Shown here: piece after piece, positions 52,200 through 61,269 of the stretch
How positions within the stretch are numbered: position 1 is the stretch's first letter
Layout: each line of letters begins with the position of its first letter
Source of the DNA: Phaeobacter gallaeciensis DSM 26640
GTDB taxonomy: Bacteria > Pseudomonadota > Alphaproteobacteria > Rhodobacterales > Rhodobacteraceae
Length of the DNA: 64,000 nucleotides
Assembly (NCBI RefSeq): GCF_000511385.1
Contig: NC_023137.1
Location: 1,805,001 to 1,869,000 of the forward strand
Direction: 5' to 3'
The notes under the pieces: model-generated
The model's input: only the letters and a program-made list of their open reading frames with translations
Told to the model about the DNA's origin: nothing
Database searches by the model: none
Translations under genes and position numbers: made by a program

Positions 52200-53411
52200 T
52201 TAACGAGTTACAGCGCCGTGAACCAGCGCCTTCAGCTCAGCCCGCGATGGATAAGAACTGGATGGGGCAAGCTGAGTAAAAAAGACCACACTCACATCCA
52301 GAACCGGATCGACCCAGAAGAAGGTTGAGGCCATCCCCCCCCAGCTGAAATCGCCAACGGATCCAGGACATCTCGCCCGCGCGGGATCCAGAACAACCGC
52401 GCCGCCAAGGCCAAACCCCATCCCGTCCATCGGCTGTTCCGCAAAACTTTGCGGTCCCATGGATGCAATGTCACCGGGCAGATGATTTTGGCACATAAAA
52501 TCAACGATCTGCGGGCTGATCAAATGGTCCTTACCCAATGATCCCCGCAGCCGGATCAGCTCAGCAAAGCGCATATAATCGTCAATCGTGCTCAGAAGAC
52601 CGCCGCCGCCCGAGTGCATCTCGGCGGTGTCGAAGGGGGTGTCGTCGTACGAGTCAATCAGACGCAGGCTGTCAGCGCCCTGTTGCGCATCATTCAGCGC
52701 CATCGCGTCACCGCTCAGCGGAGAATAGAGCGATGCCAATAAGTTGCCGGTTGTTTCCAAACTGCGAAATCCGGTTCTGTCCATGCCCAGAGGATCAAAG
52801 ATCTCCCGCTTCAGCATGGTGCCAAGACTCTCTCCGGTCACGACTTCAATTACTCGGCCAATCACATCGATACCAACGGAGTATTCCCACCGCTGACCGG
52901 GTTCAAAGGCAAGCGGCAGCGCTGCCAGCTCCAGCACCTGTGCCGCAAGCGGGCCTTGGCTGGGCTTAAACATCAAATCCGTCTTCGACATATCTTCAGG
53001 CAAAATGCCGGGATTGAACGGATAGCTCAGCCCACTGGTATGGGTCAGCAGTTCATGCAGGGTTGGCGGCCGACAGGGTCTGGTCTGCGCAATATCGGCT
53101 GCACCATTAATAAGGCATCGCATACCGTTGAATTCAGGAAGAAATTCAGAAACAGGCATGTCCAGGTGCAACAGGCCACGTTCCAACAACATCATCAAAG
53201 CCAGCGAGGTCACCGGCTTGGTCATTGAGTAGATGCGCGTCACGGTATCACGGGTGAACGGCAGGTTTTCCGCAATGTTTCGCTGGCCCGCAGCGTGAAA
53301 ATAGTGCTCCTCACCGTTGCGATTGATCAGCAGCGAACTGCCGGCATATTTGCGTTGATCCACATAGCGGTGTTGCCATGTCCTGATGTGCTCAAGGCGC
53401 GCAGCGTCCAT
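52200..53411 (-). CDS. Serine hydrolase of the beta-lactamase (class C) fold
   Basis: 403 aa. The class C/esterase VIII signature is present: S62-x-x-K65 in YSMTKPVTSLALMML, Y177-S-V in WEYSVGIDVIGRV, and an H-S-G-G-G box replacing K-T-G near residue 265. No signal peptide, so it is likely cytoplasmic and an esterase or lactone hydrolase rather than an antibiotic resistance enzyme. Thirty bases after the enoyl-CoA hydratase gene on the same strand. Confidence 0.88.
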   Translation of the reverse strand: MDAARLEHIRTWQHRYVDQRKYAGSSLLINRNGEEHYFHAAGQRNIAENLPFTRDTVTRIYSMTKPVTSLALMMLLERGLLHLDMPVSEFLPEFNGMRCLINGAADIAQTRPCRPPTLHELLTHTSGLSYPFNPGILPEDMSKTDLMFKPSQGPLAAQVLELAALPLAFEPGQRWEYSVGIDVIGRVIEVVTGESLGTMLKREIFDPLGMDRTGFRSLETTGNLLASLYSPLSGDAMALNDAQQGADSLRLIDSYDDTPFDTAEMHSGGGGLLSTIDDYMRFAELIRLRGSLGKDHLISPQIVDFMCQNHLPGDIASMGPQSFAEQPMDGMGFGLGGAVVLDPARARCPGSVGDFSWGGMASTFFWVDPVLDVSVVFFTQLAPSSSYPSRAELKALVHGAVTR

Positions 53412-53441
53412 GGAGGCTCCTGTTGTCGGTGATCTGGCAGT

Positions 53442-54194
53442 TTAGCCGATGATCCTTGTCATCGCCGGGACGGTCTCTTCAGTGAACCAAGGCTGATCCT
53501 CAGTCTCTGCGTCCATTGCGGACCTGATCTTTGCTATTGTTTCACCGCGCAGTTGCTGTTTGATCGCTGCATAGGTCCCGGATGGCAGCTCTGCCAGCGC
53601 GCGCGCTTCTTTCAGCGCATAGCCCAGCAGATCTTCTGCATCATCCGCAATGATATCCACAATATTGAAGTTCCGCGCCGCGATGGGACCGATGGTTTGC
53701 CCCGTCATCATCAGCCGTCGCTGGATGTTCGGGTTCAGCGTCGCGCGGGCGATCTCCAGCGGCGCAATCGGGAAATCAACTCCGGCCTGCACTTCTGCAA
53801 GACCAAACTTGGATTTCACCTGGGCAACCCGCACATCACTGCAAAGGACAAAGAACAGCCCACCTGCAATTGCCGCGCCATTCACAGCGGCGACAACCGG
53901 TTTTGGGCAGGCATAGAGCCCTAGAAAGGCCTCGTTCAGCCCCCGCACCGCGGCGCGCTGACCGGCCAGATCCAAGTCCCGCGCCACCTTCAGGTCTAGG
54001 CCAGCGGAAAACACCTTAAAGGCGCTGGTCAGCAGCAGCGCTCGCACAGTAGAATCTTCGCCTATCCCATTGATAACATGCGCGAAATCCATGAGGAACT
54101 CTGGTGATAGCGCATTGACCGGTGCGCGCGCCAGTTTGATTTCGACAACCCCGTCGCCATGTGCGTGCCGGATCAGCCAATCACTCTCAGTCAT
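53442..54194 (-). CDS. Enoyl-CoA hydratase/isomerase family protein
   Basis: 250 aa from ATG 54194 (AAGGGAAG ribosome site). Crotonase fold: KVFSAGLDLKVARDLD forms the oxyanion region, then NGAAIAGGLFFVLCSDVRVA and FGLAEVQAGVDFPIAPLE. The usual catalytic glutamates are not obvious, so isomerase or another crotonase reaction is possible. Lies between IclR and the serine hydrolase. Confidence 0.88.
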   Translation of the reverse strand: MTESDWLIRHAHGDGVVEIKLARAPVNALSPEFLMDFAHVINGIGEDSTVRALLLTSAFKVFSAGLDLKVARDLDLAGQRAAVRGLNEAFLGLYACPKPVVAAVNGAAIAGGLFFVLCSDVRVAQVKSKFGLAEVQAGVDFPIAPLEIARATLNPNIQRRLMMTGQTIGPIAARNFNIVDIIADDAEDLLGYALKEARALAELPSGTYAAIKQQLRGETIAKIRSAMDAETEDQPWFTEETVPAMTRIIG

Positions 54195-54334
54195 CTGTGG
54201 TCTTCCCTTAGACGCTGACACAGCTGCCAGCCGTTTCGATTATCATGCGCGGTTTGCCCATCAAGGTCGAGTATTTTGACCTACGTAGAACCACGCATGA
54301 CACCTAACATCGCAGCTTTGGCAAAGCGTTACCG

Positions 54335-55129
54335 CTACGGTCGCATGCTCAGGGTTTCTGCAGCAGACATCAGCTGATCCGCATAAACCGTCTCCAGCAC
54401 ATCCGGGCTCACATGGAAGGACGGGCCACCAACGTTCAGCCCATAAACGCGCATCCCGTTCAGCGACACCACCGGAACCGCGATCCCGTTCACATCCGGC
54501 CGCCAATCTCCGTAGCCGGTACAGAATCCACGGGCAGCATATTCGTCCTGCGCCCGGCCCAGACTGTCCTGACGTGAGAGGCTGTCAGCAGGATCAAGCG
54601 CATCCGCAATCCGCAAGCTTTCGGCCCGTTGGTCCGGTGACATACCGGCAAGGATCGCGCGACCCACGGCCGAGTAAAACAGCGGCAACCGCATCCCAAC
54701 ATGCGCCGCCAGCGAGACGTCCTCGCGAGAGCGATGCACCGCAATATAGATAACATCCGCATGATGTGCCTCTCCCAAGGCACTGGTGATATATGAGTTT
54801 TCGCCATTTCGCAGATCCCGGAGGATCTGTGACGCGCGGTCGCTGATATCCATCCCGGCCAAGACGCCATAGCCCAGACGCAACACCCCTGCCCCCAAAC
54901 GGTAATTGCCGGACTGCCCGTCCTGAACAAGATACCCAAGCTGGCACAGCGTATAGGTCAGCCGTGAAACGGTCGGTTTTGGCAGTCCCGTGCGTTCAGC
55001 CAGATCGGTGTTGGTCAGCTCCAGCTCATTGCGGCGAAACGCGCGCAGCACATCGAGGCCCCGCGCCAGGGCGGTGACAAAATTTCGATCTTTTTCGCCA
55101 TCCGCTGACGCTGTGTTGTCACTGTCCAT
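54335..55129 (-). CDS. IclR-family transcriptional regulator
   Basis: 264 aa. N-terminal winged helix (FVTALARGLDVLRAFRRNEL, TGLPKPTVSRLTYTLCQLGY) and C-terminal IclR effector domain (LPLFYSAVGRAILAGMSPDQ, GFCTGYGDWRPDVNGIAVPV). It is embedded in the leftward cluster, 24 bases after the kinase gene, and probably controls it. Confidence 0.9.
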   Translation of the reverse strand: MDSDNTASADGEKDRNFVTALARGLDVLRAFRRNELELTNTDLAERTGLPKPTVSRLTYTLCQLGYLVQDGQSGNYRLGAGVLRLGYGVLAGMDISDRASQILRDLRNGENSYITSALGEAHHADVIYIAVHRSREDVSLAAHVGMRLPLFYSAVGRAILAGMSPDQRAESLRIADALDPADSLSRQDSLGRAQDEYAARGFCTGYGDWRPDVNGIAVPVVSLNGMRVYGLNVGGPSFHVSPDVLETVYADQLMSAAETLSMRP

Positions 55130-55153
55130 ATCAGGTTCCGTCTCAGATGAAGT

Positions 55154-56230
55154 TCAGTCGAAACTCCGGGACAAGGCCGCGAGCCCGGCGCGCGCGAAGT
55201 CCGGCACAAACGCGCCAAGGCGCGCCGCATGTTCGGGGTTTGAGGCGTTGCCATCAAGCCCTCTTTTGCGCACCCCCTGAAGGATTGCCGCCATCCGGAA
55301 GAAGCTGAAAGAGAGGTAATAGCCGAAGTTTTCCACGCCCGACAAATTTCTGCGTTGACAATAGCTTGCGATAAATTCCTGATCTGACGGGAGGCCAAGA
55401 TCGCGCCGGTTGACACCGGCCAACCCACGCCCCTCACGCCCGGGTGGCATCTGCCATTGCATGATCACCCCAGCAAGGTCTGCATAGGGGTGGCCGATGG
55501 TGGACAGCTCCCAATCCAGAACCGCCCGACAGTTTGTCCCCTCGGCTGCGTAGATCATATTGTCGATGCGGTAGTCACCATGCACCAACCCGCGCTGACC
55601 GTCCTCTGCGGGCATCTGTGCGCCCAATGCCGCGATCAGCTCATCCATCTCTGCATTGGTTTCAACCTCGCTGGCGCGGTATTGCTTGCTCCAGCGACCG
55701 TGCTGGCGCTCGAAATAGTTGCCCTCGGGCCCGTAGTCGGCCAGCCCCGCGGTGGCGGCATCCACATCGTGCAGCGCCGCCAGAACACGGCTCATCTCAT
55801 CCATCACCGCAGCGCGATCACTCGCGGCAAGACCGGGTAATGTCGGATCTGAGAAGTTTCTCCCAACCACATGTTCCATAACATAAAATGGTGATCCGAT
55901 CACGGTATCATCCTCGCAGAGATGATGCATCTTCGCGACCGGAACCCCGGTTTCCTGTAACGCCATCTGCACGCGAAACTCGCGTTCCACCGCATGGGCT
56001 GATTTCAGCAGAATGCCCGGCGGCTTGCGTCGCAGAACATAGGCGCCCGCCTCAGTCTGTAGGAGATAAGTCGGGTTTGACTGGCCGTTCTGAAACTTCC
56101 GGGCGGTGATCTCCGTGTCGAACCCGGGCAGACGCCCTTGCATGTACCGCTGAACAGCTCCCAGATTGAGCGCTAGAGGATCCGCCATACCGCTGTCATC
56201 TGGGGTTCCGGGGGATGTCTGCGATGCCAT
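55154..56230 (-). CDS. APH-fold kinase of the ACAD10/LvaA type
   Basis: 358 aa phosphotransferase. ATP-site start KFQNGQSNPTYLL and YVLRRKPPG; catalytic loop H217-G-D219-Y-R-I-D-N224; metal aspartate D239 in LDWELSTIGHPYADL. This is the clade that includes the kinase domain of human ACAD10/11 and Pseudomonas LvaA, which phosphorylate 4-hydroxyacyl-CoA, not aminoglycosides. It starts on the stop of the flavoprotein gene (TGATG), so the two are coupled. Substrate here is inferred only. Confidence 0.88.
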   Translation of the reverse strand: MASQTSPGTPDDSGMADPLALNLGAVQRYMQGRLPGFDTEITARKFQNGQSNPTYLLQTEAGAYVLRRKPPGILLKSAHAVEREFRVQMALQETGVPVAKMHHLCEDDTVIGSPFYVMEHVVGRNFSDPTLPGLAASDRAAVMDEMSRVLAALHDVDAATAGLADYGPEGNYFERQHGRWSKQYRASEVETNAEMDELIAALGAQMPAEDGQRGLVHGDYRIDNMIYAAEGTNCRAVLDWELSTIGHPYADLAGVIMQWQMPPGREGRGLAGVNRRDLGLPSDQEFIASYCQRRNLSGVENFGYYLSFSFFRMAAILQGVRKRGLDGNASNPEHAARLGAFVPDFARAGLAALSRSFD

Positions 56231-57252
56231 CAGCGCGCCCCAGCCAACGTGAACTCAGCAGCCAACCGTCGCCCGGCAGCATCATAATCTGCGGCAATCT
56301 CATCTACCAGCGCACCCGCCGGGCGCACATCCCTGATGGCGCCAATGCCCTGACCGGAACCCCAGATTTCCTTCCATGCCTTGGGCTTGGAAGAGCCGCC
56401 AGCAAAATTCATCGCGCTTGCGTCCGCACTCTCCAAATTGTCAGGATCAAGTCCTGCGTTCTGGATTGATCCGCGCAGATAGTTCCCAGAAACCCCTGTA
56501 AACAAGGATGAATAGACAATGTCATCCGCAGCACTATCGACAATCATCTGCTTGTAGCCCTGCTGTGCATTCGCCTCTTCCGTGGCGATAAACGGGGAGC
56601 CCACATAACCGAAATCAGCCCCCAACGCCCGCGCCGCAAGAAGTGACGGACCATTGGCAATCGCGCCGGAAAGCGCAAGCGGCCCCTTAAACCAGCTGCG
56701 AATTTCGCTGATCAGTGCAAGCGGAGATTGCTGACCCGCATGGCCACCCGCCCCGGCAGCGACCGCGATCAGACCATCGGCGCCTTTTTCAATCGCCTTC
56801 CGGGCAAAACGGTTGTTGATCACATCATGCAGCACAACGCCACCGCAACCATGGGCGGCCTCATTCACCTCGGGCCGCGCCCCGAGTGACGTGATCCAGA
56901 GCGGCACCTTCCAGCGGTGACAGATCTCAAGATCCCGCTCCAACCGCGTGTTGGAGCGATGGACGATCTGGTTTACCGCAAACGGTGCCGCAGGACGCTC
57001 CGGGTTGTCTTGGTTGTGCCTGTCCAATTCCTCGGTGATCTGCTGTAGCCAGACCTCCAGCAGCGGTGGCTCTCCCTCTGCCTCACGCGCGTTCAATGCG
57101 GGAAAAGATCCAACGATGCCGGCCTTGCATTGCGCAATGACCAGCTCTGGTACCGATATGATAAACAGCGGCGCACCGATCATCGGCAGGCGCAGTCTCT
57201 GCAGGGCATCAGGCATAGGCTGCCCACCCAATGTGAGGCGAGTCTCTTTCAT
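56230..57252 (-). CDS. Nitronate monooxygenase-family FMN flavoprotein
   Basis: 340 aa from ATG 57252 (AAAGGA ribosome site). TIM-barrel of the NMO/2-nitropropane dioxygenase family: PMIGAPLFIISVPELVIAQC at the start, VNQIVHRSNTRLERDLEICH, then AVAAGAGGHAGQQSPLALIS and GYVGSPFIATEEANAQQGYK. It may denitrify propionate 3-nitronate or act on an acyl compound. First gene of the leftward cluster. Confidence 0.9.
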   Translation of the reverse strand: MKETRLTLGGQPMPDALQRLRLPMIGAPLFIISVPELVIAQCKAGIVGSFPALNAREAEGEPPLLEVWLQQITEELDRHNQDNPERPAAPFAVNQIVHRSNTRLERDLEICHRWKVPLWITSLGARPEVNEAAHGCGGVVLHDVINNRFARKAIEKGADGLIAVAAGAGGHAGQQSPLALISEIRSWFKGPLALSGAIANGPSLLAARALGADFGYVGSPFIATEEANAQQGYKQMIVDSAADDIVYSSLFTGVSGNYLRGSIQNAGLDPDNLESADASAMNFAGGSSKPKAWKEIWGSGQGIGAIRDVRPAGALVDEIAADYDAAGRRLAAEFTLAGAR

Positions 57253-57320
57253 TTCCAATCCTTTATCCAGCATATTTCACGCCGCTTCCCGGTCGGAAAA
57301 CAGATCTATCGCAGAGCAGA

Positions 57321-57335
57321 ATTGCATTTCGCAAT
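57321..57335. promoter_or_regulatory. Inverted repeat in the divergent NMO/quinone-reductase promoter
   Basis: ATTGC-ATTTC-GCAAT lies in the 163-base gap between divergent genes, four bases before a TTGACA (57340-57345). On the other strand it overlaps TTGCGA with CGATAG 17 bases on. An operator for the clustered IclR protein is plausible. Confidence 0.4.
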
Positions 57336-57415
57336 TTCATTGACAACGTAAGATCCGCACAGAAGACTTGACGTCACAACGCGCCCATTGGGGCATCATG
57401 ACAGGACACTCAGTT

Positions 57416-58417
57416 ATGCACGCCATGCTTTCAACCGCCCCGGGCGGCCCCGAAACCTTGCAGTGGAGTGCGCAGGAGTGCCCCGAACCCGGCTCGCAGG
57501 AGGTGTTGGTCAAAATCCATGCCGCCAGCGTGAACTACCCGGATACGCTGATGATCCAGGATCTATACCAGATCAAACCACCCCGTCCGTTCGCGCCAGG
57601 TGGAGAGATCGCGGGGGAGATCATCGCGCTTGGTCATGAGGTTCAGGGCCACAAGATCGGAGATCGGGTGCTGGCACTGACCGGTTATGGCGGCTTCGCC
57701 ACTCATATTGCGATCCCATCCACCAGCGCGATCCGCATTCCAGATCAGATGCCCTATCTGGACGCCGCCGGGTTCGTTTTCACCTATGGCACCTCTCATC
57801 ATGCCCTAAAGGACCGTGCCAATCTGCAATCGGGCGAAACCGTGCTGGTCCTCGGCGCCGCCGGTGGCGTTGGATCTGCTGCGGTAGAGCTTGCCAAAGC
57901 TGCCGGCGCCCGCGTTATTGCCGCTGTGTCCTCCGCCGAAAAGGCTGCGTTTTGTCAGGAGATTGGTGCAGATGCCACAGTGATCTACGGCCATGCGCCG
58001 GATCAGGAAGATCAGATTAGTTTTGGGAAAAATATCAAAGCTCTGGCGGGGAAAGCGGGTGTAGATGTGGTCTATGACGCGGTGGGTGGTTCCTATGCGG
58101 AACCAGCGCTTCGTGCCATGGGTTGGCAGGGGCGTTATCTTGTTGTCGGCTTTGCGGCAGGCATCCCGAAAATCCCAATGAATCTGCCGTTGCTGAAAGG
58201 GTGCCAGATCGTTGGTGTCTTTTGGGGCGCAGCTGTACAACGGAATCCAGCGCAGCACCTGCGCAATGTGGGAGAGCTGTTCGAGCTTTATGGCAGTGGC
58301 AAGATCCGGCCACGTGTTCATGCGTCATATCCGATGGACCAAGCGCCAGCGGCCCTGATGGAGATGCAAAACCGTAATGTGCTGGGAAAGATCATCCTAA
58401 CAAACACGCCTGAGTGA
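57416..58417 (+). CDS. NADPH:quinone oxidoreductase-like zinc-free MDR
   Basis: 333 aa from ATG 57416 (AGGAC ribosome site eight bases upstream). Medium-chain dehydrogenase fold without zinc ligands: HAASVNYPDTLMIQDLYQ, PFAPGGEIAGEI, and the NADPH motif VLGAAGGVGSAAVELAKAAG. It may reduce a quinone or an enoyl-CoA. Divergent from the NMO gene with shared operator-like repeat, so probably co-regulated. Confidence 0.9.
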   Translation: MHAMLSTAPGGPETLQWSAQECPEPGSQEVLVKIHAASVNYPDTLMIQDLYQIKPPRPFAPGGEIAGEIIALGHEVQGHKIGDRVLALTGYGGFATHIAIPSTSAIRIPDQMPYLDAAGFVFTYGTSHHALKDRANLQSGETVLVLGAAGGVGSAAVELAKAAGARVIAAVSSAEKAAFCQEIGADATVIYGHAPDQEDQISFGKNIKALAGKAGVDVVYDAVGGSYAEPALRAMGWQGRYLVVGFAAGIPKIPMNLPLLKGCQIVGVFWGAAVQRNPAQHLRNVGELFELYGSGKIRPRVHASYPMDQAPAALMEMQNRNVLGKIILTNTPE

Positions 58418-58660
58418 CACAGGAAAACCCATGCAACGTTAGCGATAGCTGGCTTGCATATCATTCTGAAAGATATATGAATATGAGCCAATTACAGGAA
58501 CCTAACCGCTAGTTATGGATGCTGCCGCCAGTCGCTGTAGACCAGCAGCCTGCTGATCAATCTGAGGCAACGCTGCCAACCCGTCCGTCAGTTCCTGTTA
58601 GAGCCGGTACCATGGCGGCCCGCAAAGCCAGGGCATCATTAAGAGCAAGTGGATATCAAT

Positions 58661-59110
58661 ATGCACAACATCCTGGTTTTGAACGGACCCAATCTCAACC
58701 TCCTTGGAACCCGTCAACCGGAGGTCTATGGCCGCGAGACACTCGCCATGATCGAACAGCGTTGTATCGAACACGGGCAGTCTATTGATCTCACCGTGAG
58801 GTGCGAACAATCGAACCACGAAGGAGCGCTGCTAGACGCGTTGCACGGCGCGCGGGGCGTTTACGGCGGTGTAGTCCTCAATGCAGGGGCCTACACACAC
58901 ACCTCTATCGCGCTGATGGATGCAATTTTCTCTATCGAGCTGCCTGTTGTTGAGGTCCACCTATCCAATATTCATGCGCGTGAAGATTTTCGCCACCGCT
59001 CCTATCTGTCACGCGCGGCCTTGGGGCAGATCTGCGGGTTTGGCGCTCAGGGTTATATTATGGCACTGGACGCGCTGCGCGCCCACCTGAATAAAGACAG
59101 CGCAGGATGA
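58661..59110 (+). CDS. aroQ: Type II 3-dehydroquinate dehydratase
   Basis: 149 aa from ATG 58661 (GTG 58649 also possible; ribosome site weak). Signatures: NILVLNGPNLNLLGTRQPEVYG, catalytic tyrosine in that segment, LNAGAYTHTSIALMDA and VEVHLSNIHAREDFRHRSYL with the catalytic histidine. It catalyses a shikimate or quinate pathway step in the cytoplasm. It overlaps a LuxR gene as ATGA, an unusual partner. Confidence 0.93.
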   Translation: MHNILVLNGPNLNLLGTRQPEVYGRETLAMIEQRCIEHGQSIDLTVRCEQSNHEGALLDALHGARGVYGGVVLNAGAYTHTSIALMDAIFSIELPVVEVHLSNIHAREDFRHRSYLSRAALGQICGFGAQGYIMALDALRAHLNKDSAG

Positions 59111-59862
59111 AACTTCGGGCCTATCTCAATTTTCTGTGCGGCGCACGGACACTTGAGGAGCTGTGGCTGGAACATGTCAAACAGATGAAAACCTATCGGT
59201 TTGACAGGCTGATCTACGGCTATACGCGCCACAAAACCAAAACATCGCTGGGCGATCCGGAAGATTTCGTCATTCTCTCCAATCACTGCACGGAATACGT
59301 GCAGGGGTTCGTCAATTCCGGGCTCTATTTCGACGCCCCCATGCTGCAATGGGCATTAAATAACGAAGGAGCCGGCAGCTGGCGAATGGTGCAGGAGCAG
59401 CTGGAACAGCAGACGTTGGCACCTCAAGCGCAGAAAGTTATAGATTTTAACAAGGCTATGGGCGTGCGCGCTGGCTATACGGTAAGTTTCTATTCAACCT
59501 CTCAGCGCTTTAAGGGAGCCATTTCACTCGCAGCTGAGGAAGATCTGAGCCAGGATGACGTTGATGAAATCTGGGCGAAAGACGGACATGACATCATATT
59601 GATGAACAATGTCGCGCATCTGAAAATCCTGACCATGCCCTACAATCCACCGAACCGCAGTCTGACGAAACGTCAGCGTGAAGCACTACAATGGGTTGGC
59701 GACGGCAAAACCACCCAGGACATCGCGTTGCTGATGGGGCTGACGCCCGCAACCGTAGAAAAGCACCTGCGCCTCGCACGCGAGGCCCTCGCCGTCGAAA
59801 CAACAGCTCATGCGGTCCTCAAAGCCGCCCTTCACAACCAGATGTACGTTATGGAAAATTGA
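59107..59862 (+). CDS. LuxR-type solo regulator
   Basis: 251 aa. Residues about 10-170 are an autoinducer-binding-like domain (NSGLYFDAPMLQWALNNEGA and MGVRAGYTVSFYS). Residues about 185-245 are a LuxR helix-turn-helix (LTKRQREALQWVGDGKTTQD, TPATVEKHLRLAREAL). Some residues that contact acyl-homoserine lactone in TraR are changed (F-D-A-P where Y-D-P is usual). No luxI gene is in the window. Its start overlaps aroQ (ATGA), so both are made together. Confidence 0.88.
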   Translation: MKLRAYLNFLCGARTLEELWLEHVKQMKTYRFDRLIYGYTRHKTKTSLGDPEDFVILSNHCTEYVQGFVNSGLYFDAPMLQWALNNEGAGSWRMVQEQLEQQTLAPQAQKVIDFNKAMGVRAGYTVSFYSTSQRFKGAISLAAEEDLSQDDVDEIWAKDGHDIILMNNVAHLKILTMPYNPPNRSLTKRQREALQWVGDGKTTQDIALLMGLTPATVEKHLRLAREALAVETTAHAVLKAALHNQMYVMEN

Positions 59863-60247
59863 TAAAGTCCAAATATACATTCCATGGATTGTTTATGACA
59901 TAATTTAGCAAGGCCATTAACTTAGTCTTCATAATTGGGTATGGAATTCACTACTTCCAGAATGCGTGAATTACATGCAGAGTTCTACTGTTCCGTGAGT
60001 GGGGCTTTGGCCTGGGACGGCGCAGGGCATGACCCTTGGGATTTCAAGGCTCTCTAACCTGTCCGGTTGCTGCGTGTATTGTTCCGCGCCAGCGCCGGGA
60101 TATTCTGAGGGGCACTGCAACGACAGCAGCGCCCCTCAACACTCTCAACTTCAGATACGTATCAGGATGTTACAGGCCAGATATAGCGGGCTGTGCAGCC
60201 CCTCCCCTTAATCGGAAACCGACGACTTGCCTGCGCTTTCGCAAACG
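59863..60247. other. Intergenic region between luxR and tsf
   Basis: About 385 bases between convergent genes, AT-rich in the first third. No protein-like frame, RNA gene or strong terminator for luxR was seen. Confidence 0.45.
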
Positions 60248-60278
60248 AAAAAGCCGATGAAGCGACAACTTCATCGGC
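60248..60278 (-). terminator. Terminator of rpsB-tsf
   Basis: Ten-base perfect stem GCCGATGAAG / CTTCATCGGC, loop of six, T-run on the minus strand; 40 bases after the tsf stop. Confidence 0.9.
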
Positions 60279-60314
60279 CTTTCCATTATTCACAAGAGCA
60301 AAGCTCGGACAGGA

Positions 60315-61190
60315 TTAGCCCTGTGCGGCCTTGGCAACCTCAGCGGCGAAGTCTTCTTTTTCGACTTCAATGCCTTCGCCCACTTCCAGACGAACAAAAC
60401 CAGTGATGGTCGCGCCTGCTTCCTTGGCCGCTTCTTCAACGGTCAGGTCAGGGTTCACAACAAACTGCTGGTTCAACAGGGTTGCTTCAGCGACGAATTT
60501 CTTCATCCGGCCGACGATCATCTTCTCAATCACCTGCTCCGGCTTGCCGGATTCGCGGGCGATGTCCATCTGGACCTGCTTTTCTTTCTCGACAACCGAG
60601 GCGTCCAGCTCAGCTTCGCTCAGCGCGGCGGGGTTCACAGCGGCGATGTGCATCGCAACCTGTTTGCCAATCGTTTCGTCACCACCGTTCATGGCAACCA
60701 GAACACCGATTTTGCCCATGCCAGCGGTCGCAGCGTTGTGCACGTAGGACACAACGGTGTCACCTTCGAGCGACGCCATACGGCGGACGTTCATGTTCTC
60801 GCCAATGGTGGCGATTTTGTCGGTCAACGTGTCAGCAACGGTCTTGCCGCCCATGTCAGCCGCGAGCAGTGCGTCAACATCAGCAACGTTCAGAGCCGTC
60901 TTGGCGATGCCGGAGACCATTTCCTGGAATTCAGCGTTTTTACCAACAAAGTCGGTTTCCGAGTTCACTTCGACAGCAACACCTTTGTTGCCTTCGACGA
61001 CCACGGCGACCAGGCCTTCTGCAGCGGTACGGCCGGATTTCTTGGCCGCTTTGGCCAGACCCTTGGTGCGCAGCCAGTCAACGGCGGCTTCCATGTCGCC
61101 ATTGGTTTCGGTCAACGCCTTCTTGGCGTCCATCATGCCTGCGCCGGTGCTGTCGCGCAGTTCCTTAACCATGGATGCAGTAATTGCCAT
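60315..61190 (-). CDS. tsf: Elongation factor Ts
   Basis: 291 aa. Starts [20 protein letters not shown] and [20 protein letters not shown], the invariant EF-Ts N-terminus; core [16 protein letters not shown]-terminal [18 protein letters not shown]. It recycles EF-Tu by nucleotide exchange. Downstream of rpsB in the conserved order. Confidence 0.97.
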   Translation of the reverse strand: MAITASMVKELRDSTGAGMMDAKKALTETNGDMEAAVDWLRTKGLAKAAKKSGRTAAEGLVAVVVEGNKGVAVEVNSETDFVGKNAEFQEMVSGIAKTALNVADVDALLAADMGGKTVADTLTDKIATIGENMNVRRMASLEGDTVVSYVHNAATAGMGKIGVLVAMNGGDETIGKQVAMHIAAVNPAALSEAELDASVVEKEKQVQMDIARESGKPEQVIEKMIVGRMKKFVAEATLLNQQFVVNPDLTVEEAAKEAGATITGFVRLEVGEGIEVEKEDFAAEVAKAAQG

Positions 61191-61269
61191 CTTAGGCTCT
61201 CCTCAATTCAAAAACGGATTTGGGGCAGGTGATACCCTGCCCCTCATGTCAGTTCCGTGACGGGACGGA

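Noticed and set aside
52200..53411. Antibiotic-resistance beta-lactamase
   Set aside because: It has the S-x-x-K and Y-S-V motifs but no signal peptide and an H-S-G-G-G box, and sits among acyl-CoA genes; an esterase-type hydrolase is more likely.
55154..56230. Aminoglycoside phosphotransferase
   Set aside because: The fold is shared, but the motifs and context match the ACAD10/LvaA clade linked to acyl-CoA metabolism.
58501..58518. Imperfect inverted repeat CCTAAC/GTTATGG as a lux box ahead of aroQ-luxR
   Set aside because: Only four paired bases per arm plus a bulge; too weak to call as an operator.
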